Assembly (NCBI RefSeq): GCF_008632955.1
Contig: NZ_CP043959.1
Coordinates: 3,534,001-3,598,000 of the forward strand
Direction: 5' to 3'
DNA: 64,000 bases
From: Streptomyces tendae
Lineage (GTDB): Bacteria > Actinomycetota > Actinomycetes > Streptomycetales > Streptomycetaceae
Made by a program: the position numbers and the translations under genes. Of the stretch, positions 28,218-37,069 are shown piece by piece. Position 1 is the first letter of the stretch; each line of letters starts with the position of its first letter. The notes beneath the pieces are model-generated. The model searched no databases and had not been told where the DNA came from. It saw nothing but the letters and a program-made list of their open reading frames with translations.

Positions 28218-29360
28218 ATGATCACCCGCGATGAGATCTCGATCCTGCTGGATCACCCCGTCTACGACGGGGACGGCAACAAGATCGGCGACGCGAAGCA
28301 CGTCTTCCTCGACGACGCGAGTGGACGCCCCGAGTGGGTGACCGTCAAGACCGGGATGTTCGGCTCCAGCGAGTCGTTCGTGCCCATCCGCGACGCCTCC
28401 ATGGTGCAGGACCACCTCGAGGTGCCGTATCCCAAGGACAAGGTGAAGGGCGCACCCAACGTCGACATCGACGCGGGCGGTCACCTGTCGGTGGACGAGG
28501 AGCACCGGCTGTACGAGTACTACGGCATCAACTGGGACAGCGTCCTGAGCGACCCCAAGGACAGCGGCGGGACCACGGGCAAGGCCGGGACCTCGGGCGC
28601 CGCCGGAGCGGCGGGAGCCGCGGGCGCGGCCGGTGCCGCGGGAGCCGCGGGGACGTCGGCCGGACGCGGGGGCGACATCTCCGGCAGGACGGGCGCGCCT
28701 CCCACGCCCCAGCGGGCCGGCACGGCCGGGGCGGCGGGCGCCATGTCCGGCCGCGGCGAGTCCATGACGCGCGGCGGCGAGGCCAAGGGGCGCGGCAGCG
28801 GTGACGCGATGACCCGCTCCGAGGAGCGGATGCACGTCGGCGTAGAGCGGCACGAGTCCGGCCGGGCCCGGCTGCGCAAGTACGTGGTGACCGAGGAGGT
28901 CCAGCAGACCGTCCCGGTCCGCCACGAGGAAGTACGCGTGGAGCGCGAACCGATCACCGACGCCAACCGCGACGACGCCATGTCCGGACCCGCCTTCAAG
29001 GAGGACCAGCACGAGGTCACGCTGCACGAGGAGCGGCCCGTGGTCACCACCGAGGCGGTACCGGTCGAGCGGGTGCGGATGACCACCGAGGAGACGACCA
29101 CCAACGAGACCGTGCACGGCCAGGTGCGCAAGGAGCGCATCGAGGCCGAGACGGAGATGACCGAGGAATCGGGCCGCCGGGGCCGCGACGTCCCGGGGTC
29201 CGATGTCCGGGCCGGGGTCGCGATGTCCCGGGCCGGGGTCGCGACGTCCCGGGCAAGGGCCGCTAAAGCCCCCGACTCCCGCTCTCCCCGACGCGCCGGT
29301 GCCCGTCACCGGCGCGTCGCGCTGCCCGGGAGGCCTGCCACCACGGCGAGCCGCCGGTAG
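28218..29360 (+). CDS. PRC-barrel and DUF2382 (YsnF/AvaK-like) stress protein; C-terminal frame shifted
   Basis: Residues 1-90 form a PRC-barrel (ISILLDHPVYDGDGNKIGDA, WVTVKTGMFGSSESFVP); about 110-200 is a low-complexity Gly/Ala/Arg linker; about 205-315 is DUF2382 (ARLRKYVVTEEVQQTVPVRH, REPITDANRDDAM, ETVHGQVRKERIEAE). The family is linked to general stress in actinobacteria and other bacteria. As written the frame runs into the convergent oxidoreductase gene, ending at 29360. A frame with one base missing near 29190-29205 would instead read GRGRDVPGRGRDVPGKGR and stop at TAA 29264-29266, clear of the neighbour; that is probably the true end. Start ATG 28218 has GAGGAGG upstream. Confidence 0.8.
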   Translation: MITRDEISILLDHPVYDGDGNKIGDAKHVFLDDASGRPEWVTVKTGMFGSSESFVPIRDASMVQDHLEVPYPKDKVKGAPNVDIDAGGHLSVDEEHRLYEYYGINWDSVLSDPKDSGGTTGKAGTSGAAGAAGAAGAAGAAGAAGTSAGRGGDISGRTGAPPTPQRAGTAGAAGAMSGRGESMTRGGEAKGRGSGDAMTRSEERMHVGVERHESGRARLRKYVVTEEVQQTVPVRHEEVRVEREPITDANRDDAMSGPAFKEDQHEVTLHEERPVVTTEAVPVERVRMTTEETTTNETVHGQVRKERIEAETEMTEESGRRGRDVPGSDVRAGVAMSRAGVATSRARAAKAPDSRSPRRAGARHRRVALPGRPATTASRR

Positions 29361-30325
29361 GACTCCAGCAGCGCCTCGCGGTCGTAGGCGCTGGTGGTGA
29401 CGAGCACCTCCTGCGCCCCGGTGTCCTTCAGCAGCGACTCCAGCCCCTGCGCCACCTGCTCCTCCGTGCCCGCGAGGTGTCCGGTCAGGCCCGCCTCGTA
29501 GAAGTCACGCTCCTTGCCGGTCAGGGTCAGTGCCTCGACGCGCTCGGCCGGCGGCAGCGGCGGGAAGCTGCCGTGGGTGCGGGAGTACGCCATCGACCAG
29601 GCCTCCGGGACCAGCAGCCGCCGGGCCCGCTCGGCCGTGTCCGCCACCGCCACGGTGCCGGAGACGATCACGTACGGCTCGCTCGCCCACGCGGAGGGGC
29701 GGAACAGCTCCCGGTAGCGGTCGATGCCCCGGCGCATCCGGTCCCGGTCGCGCAGGTCGCCGATGACCATCGGCAGCCCGGCACGGGCGGCGATCGTGGC
29801 GCCCTCACCCATCGCCAGCACGAACGGCGGCACGCTCAGGCCCTCGGACGGCCGGGCGTGCACGCCCGTGGGCGAGGTGCCGCGGAACCAGCCGAGCAGT
29901 TCGTCGAGCTGGGCGGCGAAGTCCTCCGCGTCCTCCTTGTCCCGCCCCAGCGCCTTGCGCACCCCGCCGGTGAACCCGACCGAGCGGCCCAGACCCATGT
30001 CGATCCGCCCGGGGAACAGCGAGGCGAGCACGCCGAACTGCTCGGCCACGACCAGCGGCCGGTGGTTGGGCAGCATCACCCCGCCGGTGCCCACGCGCAG
30101 CGTGCGGGTCGCCGCGGCGACGGCCGCCGCCAGTACGGTCGGCGCCGAACCGGCCACACCGGGCACGCCGTGGTGCTCGGCGACCCAGAACCGGTGGTAC
30201 CCGAGCCGCTCCGCCTCCTTGGCGAGGGCCACGGTGTCCCGCAGGGCCTCGGGAGCGGTGTGCCCCTCGCGGACGCGTGAGCGGTCGAGGACGGAGAAGC
30301 GGGTCGTGGCGATCACGGAACTCAT
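29306..30325 (-). CDS. LLM-class flavin-dependent oxidoreductase
   Basis: A 339-residue bacterial-luciferase-like monooxygenase of the MsnO8/YhbW type. Typical motifs: TVALAKEAERLGYHRFWVAE then HHGVPGVAGSAPTVL (about 30-65), VGTGGVMLPNHRPLVVAEQF and LFPGRIDMGLGRSVGFTGG. It would use reduced flavin or F420; the substrate is unknown. ATG 30325. It is divergent from the HAD phosphatase gene by 59 bases. The plus-strand frame of the DUF2382 gene overlaps its end only because of the proposed frameshift there. Confidence 0.9.
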   Translation of the reverse strand: MSSVIATTRFSVLDRSRVREGHTAPEALRDTVALAKEAERLGYHRFWVAEHHGVPGVAGSAPTVLAAAVAAATRTLRVGTGGVMLPNHRPLVVAEQFGVLASLFPGRIDMGLGRSVGFTGGVRKALGRDKEDAEDFAAQLDELLGWFRGTSPTGVHARPSEGLSVPPFVLAMGEGATIAARAGLPMVIGDLRDRDRMRRGIDRYRELFRPSAWASEPYVIVSGTVAVADTAERARRLLVPEAWSMAYSRTHGSFPPLPPAERVEALTLTGKERDFYEAGLTGHLAGTEEQVAQGLESLLKDTGAQEVLVTTSAYDREALLESYRRLAVVAGLPGSATRR

Positions 30326-30372
30326 ACCGGTTCCAACGCCCCGCGGCCGCCAGGATTCCTGCGCCCGCTGTC

Positions 30373-30378
30373 TAGGGT
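30373..30378 (+). promoter_or_regulatory. Proposed -10 element of a leaderless promoter
   Basis: TAGGGT ends six bases before the GTG start at 30385, the spacing typical of leaderless Streptomyces messages transcribed from the first base of the start codon. No convincing -35 was found. Confidence 0.4.
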
Positions 30379-30384
30379 GGCAGC

Positions 30385-30930
30385 GTGACCGACCGCACCG
30401 ACCGCACCGACCGCACCGACCGCACCGACCGCACCGGCCCGACGCGCCGCACCGACCGTCCGCTGGCCGTGTTCGACCTCGACAACACCCTCGCCGGCAC
30501 CGCGCACCGGCAGCACTTCCTGGAGCGCAGGCCGCGTGACTGGGACAACTTCTTCGCCGCCGCGCCCCAGGACCCGCCGCTCGCCGAAGGCATCGCCCTG
30601 GTGCGGGAGAGCGCCCGGGAGTGCGAGATCGTCTACCTCACCGGCCGGCCCGAGCGCTGCCGCCGCGACACGCTGGACTGGCTGGCCGCGCAGGGGCTGC
30701 CCGAAGGGGACGTGCACATGCGCGGCAACGCAGACCGCCGCCCCGCCCGGTACACCAAGCTCGCCGTGCTGCGCCGTCTGGCCCGGACCCGGGAGGTGCG
30801 TGTGCTCGTCGACGACGACGAACTGGTCTGCGCGGACGCGCGGCGTGCCGGATTCACCGTCGTCCACGCCCGCTGGACGTCCCCCTCGGGCGAGCTGAAG
30901 GACGCTCAGGAGCGCGAGGGACGGACCTGA
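30385..30930 (+). CDS. HAD-superfamily phosphatase (polynucleotide-kinase 3-prime phosphatase-like)
   Basis: A 181-residue HAD phosphatase. Motif I is AVFDLDNTLAGTAHR (about 28-42), then WDNFFAAAPQDPP, motif II in IVYLTGRPERCRRDT and motif III/IV in VRVLVDDDELVCADARRAG. This layout matches the phosphatase domain of T4-type polynucleotide kinases and similar stand-alone proteins. The GTG start is followed by four in-frame copies of Thr-Asp-Arg plus a partial fifth, encoded by a nine-base tandem repeat (30388-about 30432), so the true N-terminal length may vary between strains. The substrate is not known. Confidence 0.82.
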   Translation: MTDRTDRTDRTDRTDRTGPTRRTDRPLAVFDLDNTLAGTAHRQHFLERRPRDWDNFFAAAPQDPPLAEGIALVRESARECEIVYLTGRPERCRRDTLDWLAAQGLPEGDVHMRGNADRRPARYTKLAVLRRLARTREVRVLVDDDELVCADARRAGFTVVHARWTSPSGELKDAQEREGRT

Positions 30931-30942
30931 CCAGGAGGTGGT

Positions 30943-31158
30943 TCAGTCCGACCCCTCCAGCCGGAAGCCCACCTTCAGTCCCACCTGCCAGTGCGCGATC
31001 CGCCCCTCCTCGATCTGCCCGCGCACCTGCGTCACCTCGAACCAGTCCAGGTTGCGCAGGGTCTGCGACGCCCGCTCGATGCCGTTGCGCACGGCCGCGT
31101 CGACGCCGTCGGGAGACGTGCCGACGATCTCGGTGACCCGGTAGGTGTGGTTCGACAT
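30943..31158 (-). CDS. Dodecin family protein
   Basis: A 71-residue flavin-binding protein that assembles into a hollow dodecamer and stores or buffers FMN/riboflavin (and in bacteria also CoA). Recognisable parts: TYRVTEIVGTSPDGVDAAVR, ASQTLRNLDWFEVTQVRGQI with the conserved Trp of the flavin sandwich, and WQVGLKVGFRLE. ATG 31158 has GAGAGGAG upstream. Convergent with the HAD phosphatase, 12-base gap. Confidence 0.92.
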   Translation of the reverse strand: MSNHTYRVTEIVGTSPDGVDAAVRNGIERASQTLRNLDWFEVTQVRGQIEEGRIAHWQVGLKVGFRLEGSD

Positions 31159-31276
31159 GCTTCGCTCCTCTCGCGGCGGCTCCCACCGCCTGTGGCACAC
31201 GTCACTCCACCGTGCCCCACCTGCGGGCCGGGCGCGAGACGTCGGCCCCGTTCGCCTGACGGCCTTGACCCGAGCA

Positions 31277-31290
31277 TTGGTCCATACCAA
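31277..31290. promoter_or_regulatory. Candidate DasR-type (GntR/HutC) operator
   Basis: TTGGTCCATACCAA is a perfect 5-4-5 palindrome 83 bases before the start of the sugar-binding lipoprotein gene. It matches 10 of 12 positions of the DasR core TGGTCTAGACCA. Position in front of a solute-binding gene fits control by an amino-sugar regulator. Confidence 0.5.
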
Positions 31291-31372
31291 GATGCAGGGC
31301 ACCCGTCCGAGTTCCGGCTCGCCCCCCACGCCGGGCCCCGCCCTGTCCGCCAGACAGAAAACAGGACCCCAC

Positions 31373-32626
31373 GTGAGACGCCGTCTGCTCGCCCTCGTCT
31401 GTGTGTCCGCCTCCCTCCTCAGCGGCTGCGGTCTGATCTCCGACAGCGCGGCGGAGCGGCGCACCGTCACCGTGTGGCTGATGCAGCACAGTGCCTCGCA
31501 GGACTTCCTGGACCGCTTCACCGAGGAGTTCGAGAGCGAACACGACGGGATCGACCTGGACATCCGCATCCAGGAGTGGACCGGCATCGGCGAGAAGGTC
31601 CAGCAGGCGCTGCGCGGCCGGGACGCGGACGGGCCCGACGTCATCGAGGTCGGCAACACCCAGGTGTCCGCCTACGCCGAGGGCGACGGGCTGCTCGACC
31701 TCACGCTGGAGTCGATGCGCGACTGGGGCCGCGACGACTGGCTGCCCGGCCTCGCCGAACCCGGCCGCTGGGGCTCCCAGCAGTACGGCATCCCCTGGTA
31801 CGCCGCCAACCGCGTCGTCGTCTACCGCAAGGATCTGTTCCGCGGGGCCGGCGTCACCGCCCCGCCGGAGACCCGCGACGAGTGGCTGGAGATCACCGAA
31901 CAGCTCGACACCGACCGGACGCAGGGCATCTACCTCGCCGGACAGGACTGGTACACGCTGGCCGGCTTCATCTGGGAGGAGGGCGGCGAACTCGCCACCG
32001 AGCGCGACGGCGTCTGGCGGGGCGCGCTGGACAGTCCCGCCGCGCTGCGCGGCATGGACTTCTACCGCCGGCTCCAGGAGCTCGGCGACGGACCGGCCGA
32101 CGCCGACGAGGAACACCCGCCGCAGGCGGGCGTGTTCGCCGAGGGCCGGGTCGCCCAGATCGTCGCCGTCCCCGGCCTGGTTCCCGCGATCGTCAAGCAG
32201 AACCCCGAACTCGCGGACCTGATCGGCTACTTCCCCGTCCCCGGCAAGAAGGCGGGCCGGCCCGGAGCCGTCTTCACCGGAGGCTCCGACCTCGTCGTCC
32301 CCGCGAACACCGACGCCGAGGACGCCGCCGTCGAGGTGGTCGCCGCCCTCACCGGCGCCCGGTGGAACACCGAACTCGCCCGCACCATGAACTACGTCCC
32401 CAACAAGGCCGGCCTCGCCGAGTCGGTCGCGGGGGAGGAGGGGCTGGAGGCCATGGCGGCCGGCGCCGCACGGGGCCGGGCGACCCCGGCCACGCCCCGG
32501 TGGAGCGTGGTCGAGGCCGACAACCCGATCAAGGAGTACATGACGAAGGTGCTCACCGGCGCCGACCCCGCCGAGGAGGCCGGACGCGCCGCACGGCGCG
32601 TCACGGACACCCTCGCCTTCGACTAG
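31373..32626 (+). CDS. Extracellular sugar-binding lipoprotein of an ABC importer
   Basis: A 417-residue family-1 solute-binding protein. The signal peptide ends LLSGC (lipid-modified C19). Further signatures are VTVWLMQHSASQDFLDRFTE, DVIEVGNTQVSAYAEGDGLL, YGIPWYAANRVVVYRKDLF and FTGGSDLVVPANTDAEDAA, typical of binding proteins for oligosaccharides or amino sugars. GTG 31373 is chosen because it gives a normal signal peptide. No permease or ATPase genes follow, so it is an orphan that must work with transport proteins encoded elsewhere (in Streptomyces often a shared ATPase). A DasR-like palindrome lies upstream. Confidence 0.9.
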   Translation: MRRRLLALVCVSASLLSGCGLISDSAAERRTVTVWLMQHSASQDFLDRFTEEFESEHDGIDLDIRIQEWTGIGEKVQQALRGRDADGPDVIEVGNTQVSAYAEGDGLLDLTLESMRDWGRDDWLPGLAEPGRWGSQQYGIPWYAANRVVVYRKDLFRGAGVTAPPETRDEWLEITEQLDTDRTQGIYLAGQDWYTLAGFIWEEGGELATERDGVWRGALDSPAALRGMDFYRRLQELGDGPADADEEHPPQAGVFAEGRVAQIVAVPGLVPAIVKQNPELADLIGYFPVPGKKAGRPGAVFTGGSDLVVPANTDAEDAAVEVVAALTGARWNTELARTMNYVPNKAGLAESVAGEEGLEAMAAGAARGRATPATPRWSVVEADNPIKEYMTKVLTGADPAEEAGRAARRVTDTLAFD

Positions 32627-32695
32627 AACCTCCCCTTCGGATCGTGCTGGGCAGGCCCCGGGGGGGGACTGCCGTGGGCCCGCGCGGCGGCGCGG

Positions 32696-33658
32696 TCAGC
32701 GGGCGACGCTCAGCGACAGCGCGAACCGGGCCTCCGCGTCCGTCCACCACCGGGCCAGCTCCAGCCCGGCGGCGGCCAGTTCGGCGCGTACGCCCTCCTG
32801 CCGGAACTTCGCCGACACCTCGGTGCGCAGCTCCTCGCCCTCCGCGAAGTCCACCACCAGCTCGAGCGCCGGGATCTTCACGGACTGCGCGGTGCGCGCC
32901 CGCAGCCGCATCTCGATCCACTCGTGCCCGGAGTTCCACAGGGCCACGTGGTCGAAGGCGTCCGGGTCGAAGTCGGCGCCGAGCTCCCGGTTGACCACGC
33001 TCAGCACGTTCTTGTTGAACGCGGCCGTCACCCCCGCCGCGTCGTCGTACGCCCGGACCAGCACCCGCTCGTCCTTCACCAAGTCCGTGCCCAGCAGCAA
33101 CGCGTCGCCCGGGGCGAGCAGGGCGCGCACGGAGGCGAGGAACGCGGCCCGCTCGGCGGGCAGCAGATTGCCGACGGTGCCGCCGAGGAACGCCACCAGA
33201 CGCGGCCCCGGGGTGTCCGGCAGCGTCAGCCGCGCGGTGAAGTCCGCGACCAGCGCGTGCACGTCCAGACCGGGCCGCTCGGCGGCCAGCGCTCTCCCGG
33301 CGCCGGTCAGCGCGGACTCGCTGACGTCGACCGGCACGTAGGTGTGCAGGCCGGTGAGGGCGGCGATCAGGTGCCGCGTCTTCGCCGAGGAGCCCGAGCC
33401 CAGCTCCACCAGGGTGCGGGCACCGGACGCGGCGGCGATCTCGTCCGCGCGGGCGAGCAGGATCTCCCGCTCGGCACGCGTCGGGTAGTACTCGGGCAGC
33501 GCGGTGATCTCCTCGAACAGCTCGCTGCCCCGTGCGTCGTAGAACCACTTGGGCGGCAGCGTCTTGGGGCTGCCGGTCAGTCCCGCGTGGACGTCGGCGC
33601 GCAGGGCGGCGCCGGCGGCGTCCTCGGGGAGGGTGCGGGTGAGATGGAACGGACTCAC
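32696..33658 (-). CDS. egtD: L-histidine N-alpha-methyltransferase
   Basis: A 320-residue SAM-dependent enzyme that trimethylates histidine to hercynine, the first committed step to ergothioneine. Motifs: KWFYDARGSELFEEITALPE (about 31-50), YYPTRAEREIL, LVELGSGSSAKTRHLIAAL (SAM site), VAFLGGTVGNLLPAER and LWNSGHEWIEMRLRAR near the C-terminus. GTG 33658 overlaps the egtC stop (GTGA). It is the last gene of egtABCD. Length and motifs are normal. Confidence 0.95.
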   Translation of the reverse strand: MSPFHLTRTLPEDAAGAALRADVHAGLTGSPKTLPPKWFYDARGSELFEEITALPEYYPTRAEREILLARADEIAAASGARTLVELGSGSSAKTRHLIAALTGLHTYVPVDVSESALTGAGRALAAERPGLDVHALVADFTARLTLPDTPGPRLVAFLGGTVGNLLPAERAAFLASVRALLAPGDALLLGTDLVKDERVLVRAYDDAAGVTAAFNKNVLSVVNRELGADFDPDAFDHVALWNSGHEWIEMRLRARTAQSVKIPALELVVDFAEGEELRTEVSAKFRQEGVRAELAAAGLELARWWTDAEARFALSLSVAR

Positions 33659-34410
33659 GTGAGGGGCTCCTTGAGCGGGGTGAGCAGCACGTCCGTGCGG
33701 CTCGCGGCCAGCAGGGTGCGGTCGGGCACCTCCTGCCAGTGCGGATCGTCGTCGTAGGGCTCGGAGGCGACGACGGTGCCGCCGCCCGGCCGGGCGAGAT
33801 ACCACAAGGTGTCCCCCCAGGCGGTCGCGGTGACGGTGTCGCCGTCGGTGAGCAGCAGGTTCAGCCGGGCGGTGGGGGCCGCCTCCGCGACCTCGGCGAC
33901 CGTGTCGGCCAGCGCCTGGCCCATGGTGTCGCCGGCCCGCAGCCGGGCCAGCACCAGCGCCCACACGAACGCCGAGTCGTTGCGGGCCTCCAGCGACAGC
34001 AGGTCCTCGGCGGGCAGCGTCGCGGCCAGCGGCGCCAGCGAACCCGGCCAGCCCGGCACCGCGCCGTTGTGGCTGAACAGCCAGGTGCCGGAGGCGAACG
34101 GCGCCGCGGCCGCCTCCGCGTCGGCACCCGACAGCGTCGCGTCCCGTACGGCGGCGAGCAGGGCCCGGGTGCGCACCACCCGGGCGAGATCCGTGAACGA
34201 CAGGTCCGCCCACACCGGCCCGGCCCGCCGGTAGCGGGCCGGGACCGGGTCGCTACCGGCGTACCAGCCGACGCCGAAGCCGTCGGCGTTGACCGTGCCG
34301 TGGCGCTGCCGGCGTGGCGCCCACGACTGCCGGTACAGACCGTGCGCCGGTCGCACCAGCAGCGCGCCCAACGGCTCCTCGGGCCCGACGTAGGCGAGGT
34401 GGCGGCACAT
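33655..34410 (-). CDS. egtC: Ergothioneine pathway amidohydrolase (class II glutamine amidotransferase fold)
   Basis: A 251-residue enzyme that removes the glutamate from gamma-glutamyl-hercynylcysteine sulfoxide. The nucleophile is Cys2 after Met removal (MCRHLAYVGP). NADGFGVGWY and LFSHNGAVPGWPG are the usual class II amidotransferase elements. ATG overlaps the egtB stop by one base (TGATG) and its own stop overlaps egtD by four bases, so all genes are translationally linked. Confidence 0.93.
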   Translation of the reverse strand: MCRHLAYVGPEEPLGALLVRPAHGLYRQSWAPRRQRHGTVNADGFGVGWYAGSDPVPARYRRAGPVWADLSFTDLARVVRTRALLAAVRDATLSGADAEAAAAPFASGTWLFSHNGAVPGWPGSLAPLAATLPAEDLLSLEARNDSAFVWALVLARLRAGDTMGQALADTVAEVAEAAPTARLNLLLTDGDTVTATAWGDTLWYLARPGGGTVVASEPYDDDPHWQEVPDRTLLAASRTDVLLTPLKEPLT

Positions 34411-35729
34411 CAGGCGTCCTCCACCGAGCGGGCGGTGCGGAACCCCGAGAAGATCTGCCGCCGGATCGGTAGGTCCCAGTTGCGGAAGGTGCCCCGGCAG
34501 GCGACCGGGTCCACGGCGAAGGAACCGCCGCGAAGCACCTTGTGCTCCGGCCCGAAGAAGACCTCCGAGTACTCCCTGTACGGGAACGCCCGGAATCCCG
34601 GGTACGGCAGGAAGTCGCTCGCCGTCCACTCCCACACGTCCCCGATCAGCTGCCGCACGCCCAGCGGCGACGCCCCGGCCGGGTAGCTGCCGGCCGGTGC
34701 GGGACGCAGATGGCGCTGGCCGAGGTTGGCGTGCCCGGGCGTGGGGTCGGCGTCGCCCCAGGGGTAGCGCGTCGACCGGCCGGTGGCGGGGTCGTGCCGG
34801 GCGGCCTTCTCCCACTCGGTCTCGGTGGGCAGCCGCCGCCCGGCCCAGCGGGCGTAGGCGTCGGCCTCGTACCAGCACACGTGCACCACGGGCTCGTCCG
34901 GCGGCACCAGCTCGGTGACGCCGAAGCGGCGCCGCAGCCACTGCCGGCCGTCCCGGCGCCAGTACAGCGGCGCGGTGAGGGAATTGCGGCGCACATGGGC
35001 CCAGCCCTCGGGGGTCCACCAGCGTCGCTGGTCGTACCCGCCGGCCTCGATGAACGCCTGGTAGGCGCCGTTCGTCACCGGCGTCGTGTCGATGAAGAAG
35101 GGCGCCACCTCGCGGCGGTGGGCCGGGCGTTCGTTGTCCAGTGCCCACGGCTCGGACGAGGTGCCCATGGTGAACGGGCCGCCCGGCACCAGGACCTCCG
35201 CCGGCCCGGTGAACGGCGTCACCGGCTCCGGGTCGGGCGCCGTGAGGGCCGCCGGGCCCCGGCGGAGCTGGTGCGTGATCAGCATGGTCTCGTCGTGCTG
35301 CTGCTCGTGCTGGGCGATCATTCCGAAGGCGAAGCCGGCCTCCGTCAGCCGGGTGCCGTCGAACGCCGTGCGCTCCAGCACGTCCAGCGCCCGCCCGCGC
35401 ACGTCGGACGCGTACCGGCGGGCCTCCTCCGGCGACAGCAGGGGCAGGCTGGGCCGCGCGGCGCGCGGATGCTCGAAGGCGTCGTAAAGGCTGTCGATCT
35501 CCGGACGTATCGCCTCGTGGCCGGCGACCGCCCGCAGCAGCCACTGCTCCTCCATGTTGCCGATGTGCGCCAGGTCCCACACCAGCGGTGACATCAGCGG
35601 AGAATGCTGCGCGGTCAGGTCGGGGTCCTCCACACAGCTGGTCAGCAGCGTGGTGCGGTCCCGGGCGACGACCAGTGAGGTGACCGCGCGCTCACGCAGG
35701 GTTCCGGCGTCGAGGGCGGGGTCGGTCAT
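34410..35729 (-). CDS. egtB: Ergothioneine sulfoxide synthase
   Basis: A 439-residue non-haem iron enzyme that joins gamma-glutamylcysteine (or Cys) to hercynine with O2. The N-terminal DinB-like domain carries the iron ligands H55 (WDLAHIGN) and H141/H145 in AQHEQQHDE. The C-terminal FGE-sulfatase domain contains VCWYEADAYARWAGRRLPTE, YPWGDADPTPGHANL, VWEWTASDFLPYPGF and VLRGGSFAVDP. ATG 35729 overlaps the egtA stop (ATGA). Confidence 0.95.
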   Translation of the reverse strand: MTDPALDAGTLRERAVTSLVVARDRTTLLTSCVEDPDLTAQHSPLMSPLVWDLAHIGNMEEQWLLRAVAGHEAIRPEIDSLYDAFEHPRAARPSLPLLSPEEARRYASDVRGRALDVLERTAFDGTRLTEAGFAFGMIAQHEQQHDETMLITHQLRRGPAALTAPDPEPVTPFTGPAEVLVPGGPFTMGTSSEPWALDNERPAHRREVAPFFIDTTPVTNGAYQAFIEAGGYDQRRWWTPEGWAHVRRNSLTAPLYWRRDGRQWLRRRFGVTELVPPDEPVVHVCWYEADAYARWAGRRLPTETEWEKAARHDPATGRSTRYPWGDADPTPGHANLGQRHLRPAPAGSYPAGASPLGVRQLIGDVWEWTASDFLPYPGFRAFPYREYSEVFFGPEHKVLRGGSFAVDPVACRGTFRNWDLPIRRQIFSGFRTARSVEDA

Positions 35730-37069
35730 GAGGGGGTGTCCTTCCCGTGCGGGTGGATGGAGGGGGAGGGCGGGCCGGAAGCGGCCGTACGCCCGTCGTG
35801 AGCCGCGCGCCAGGTGTCGAGCAGGTCGTCGGCGGGGCAGCGGCCCCGGGCGACGTACCGGTCCCGGAACGCGGCGACCCTGTCGACCAGCGCGGGCGCG
35901 GCCCCCAGCCGGGGCAGGGCGGCCAGCGCCGCCGCGAAGCAGAGGGCGGCGGCCTCGCGCAGCTCCGGGTCGGTCAGCCCGTCCCGGGCCGCGTCCCGCC
36001 ACAACGGGTTGTGCGGCGCGGGCAGGCCCGCCGTCCGCTCGGCCAGGGGCTTCACCGTCCGGTAAGCGGTCTCGGCGGCCTCCGGGTCGTCGAACAGCGC
36101 CGCCGTCACGGCCAGCGGCACCGTCCAGCCGTCCTCGCCGGGCTGCGCGTCGATCATCCGCAGTTCCAGATGCCCCCGGGGCCTGACCGGCGGGAACAGG
36201 GTCGTGACGTGGTAGTCGAGGTCGTCGTGGGTCGGGGCGCGCGGTGTGCGCCGCCGTGTCCAGTGCCGGAAGGACAGGTCGTCCGGCACGTCCCACGGCC
36301 GGTCGTCGTCCCGGCGCACACACATCACGGGCGCGTCCAGCACGTGCCGGGCCCAGGTGGCGCGCGGGTCGGCGTCCAGCGCCGGGCCGCCCGCCCGTCC
36401 GGCGCCGATCTGCGCCCAGCGCAGCTGCCGCGTGGACCGCCAGCCGGTCGGCCGGCCCGCGGAGAGCGGCGAGTTCGCGAAGGCCGCCACCAGGACGGCG
36501 CCCAGCAGGTGGGCCAGCCACCAGCGCCGTACGTGACCGAGCGGCCCGGGCTCCTCGTGTCCGGCGTCCACGCACACCTGCACCGAGGCGGAGGCACACA
36601 TCATGAACCGGCCGCCCGCGCCGGTGCGGTCGAGGGCGGCCTCCATCGCGTCGTAGCGCGGCCGGTGCAGGAATCTGCGGGGGTTCCGCCAGGGGTCGTG
36701 GCCCATGCCGGACAGCCCCAGGCCGTCCTCGCGCAGGACGGCGCGGACGGCGTCCAGATCGGCGGAGACGGTGCCGACGCACTCGGTCAGGGTCGCGGCG
36801 GGCGGCGAGCTCAGCTCCAGCTGGCCACCGGGCTCGACGGTGAGCGCCGAGCGGAGGGTCACGCCCCGCAGTGCGGCGTAGGCCGCCTCGAGGCGTTCGT
36901 GAGGGACGGGGAGCCGCGGGTCGCGCAGCTCGTTGACCAGCCATTCGACTTCCACGCCGAGAAGGCGGGGCGGTCCGGTCTTGAAGCAGATGCCGCGTAT
37001 CAGGGCCTCCGCCTCGGCTTCGGTGACGGCCGTGCGGGAAGGCGCACAACCGCTCGACGGATCGGACAT
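35726..37069 (-). CDS. egtA: Ergothioneine pathway glutamate-cysteine ligase
   Basis: A 447-residue GCS2-type ligase that makes gamma-glutamylcysteine for EgtB. Features: LGVEVEWLVNELRDP near residue 37, VEPGGQLELSSPP, GLSGMGHDPWRNPRRFLHRP, RYDAMEAALDRTG and FMMCASASVQVCVD. ATG 37069 has AGGAGG eight bases upstream and is the first gene of the operon; the frame extends further upstream but without conservation. The order egtABCD is complete; no egtE follows within the window. Confidence 0.94.
   Translation of the reverse strand: MSDPSSGCAPSRTAVTEAEAEALIRGICFKTGPPRLLGVEVEWLVNELRDPRLPVPHERLEAAYAALRGVTLRSALTVEPGGQLELSSPPAATLTECVGTVSADLDAVRAVLREDGLGLSGMGHDPWRNPRRFLHRPRYDAMEAALDRTGAGGRFMMCASASVQVCVDAGHEEPGPLGHVRRWWLAHLLGAVLVAAFANSPLSAGRPTGWRSTRQLRWAQIGAGRAGGPALDADPRATWARHVLDAPVMCVRRDDDRPWDVPDDLSFRHWTRRRTPRAPTHDDLDYHVTTLFPPVRPRGHLELRMIDAQPGEDGWTVPLAVTAALFDDPEAAETAYRTVKPLAERTAGLPAPHNPLWRDAARDGLTDPELREAAALCFAAALAALPRLGAAPALVDRVAAFRDRYVARGRCPADDLLDTWRAAHDGRTAASGPPSPSIHPHGKDTPS

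Noticed and set aside
32696..37069. Novel natural-product cluster
   Set aside because: All four genes are the known ergothioneine pathway.
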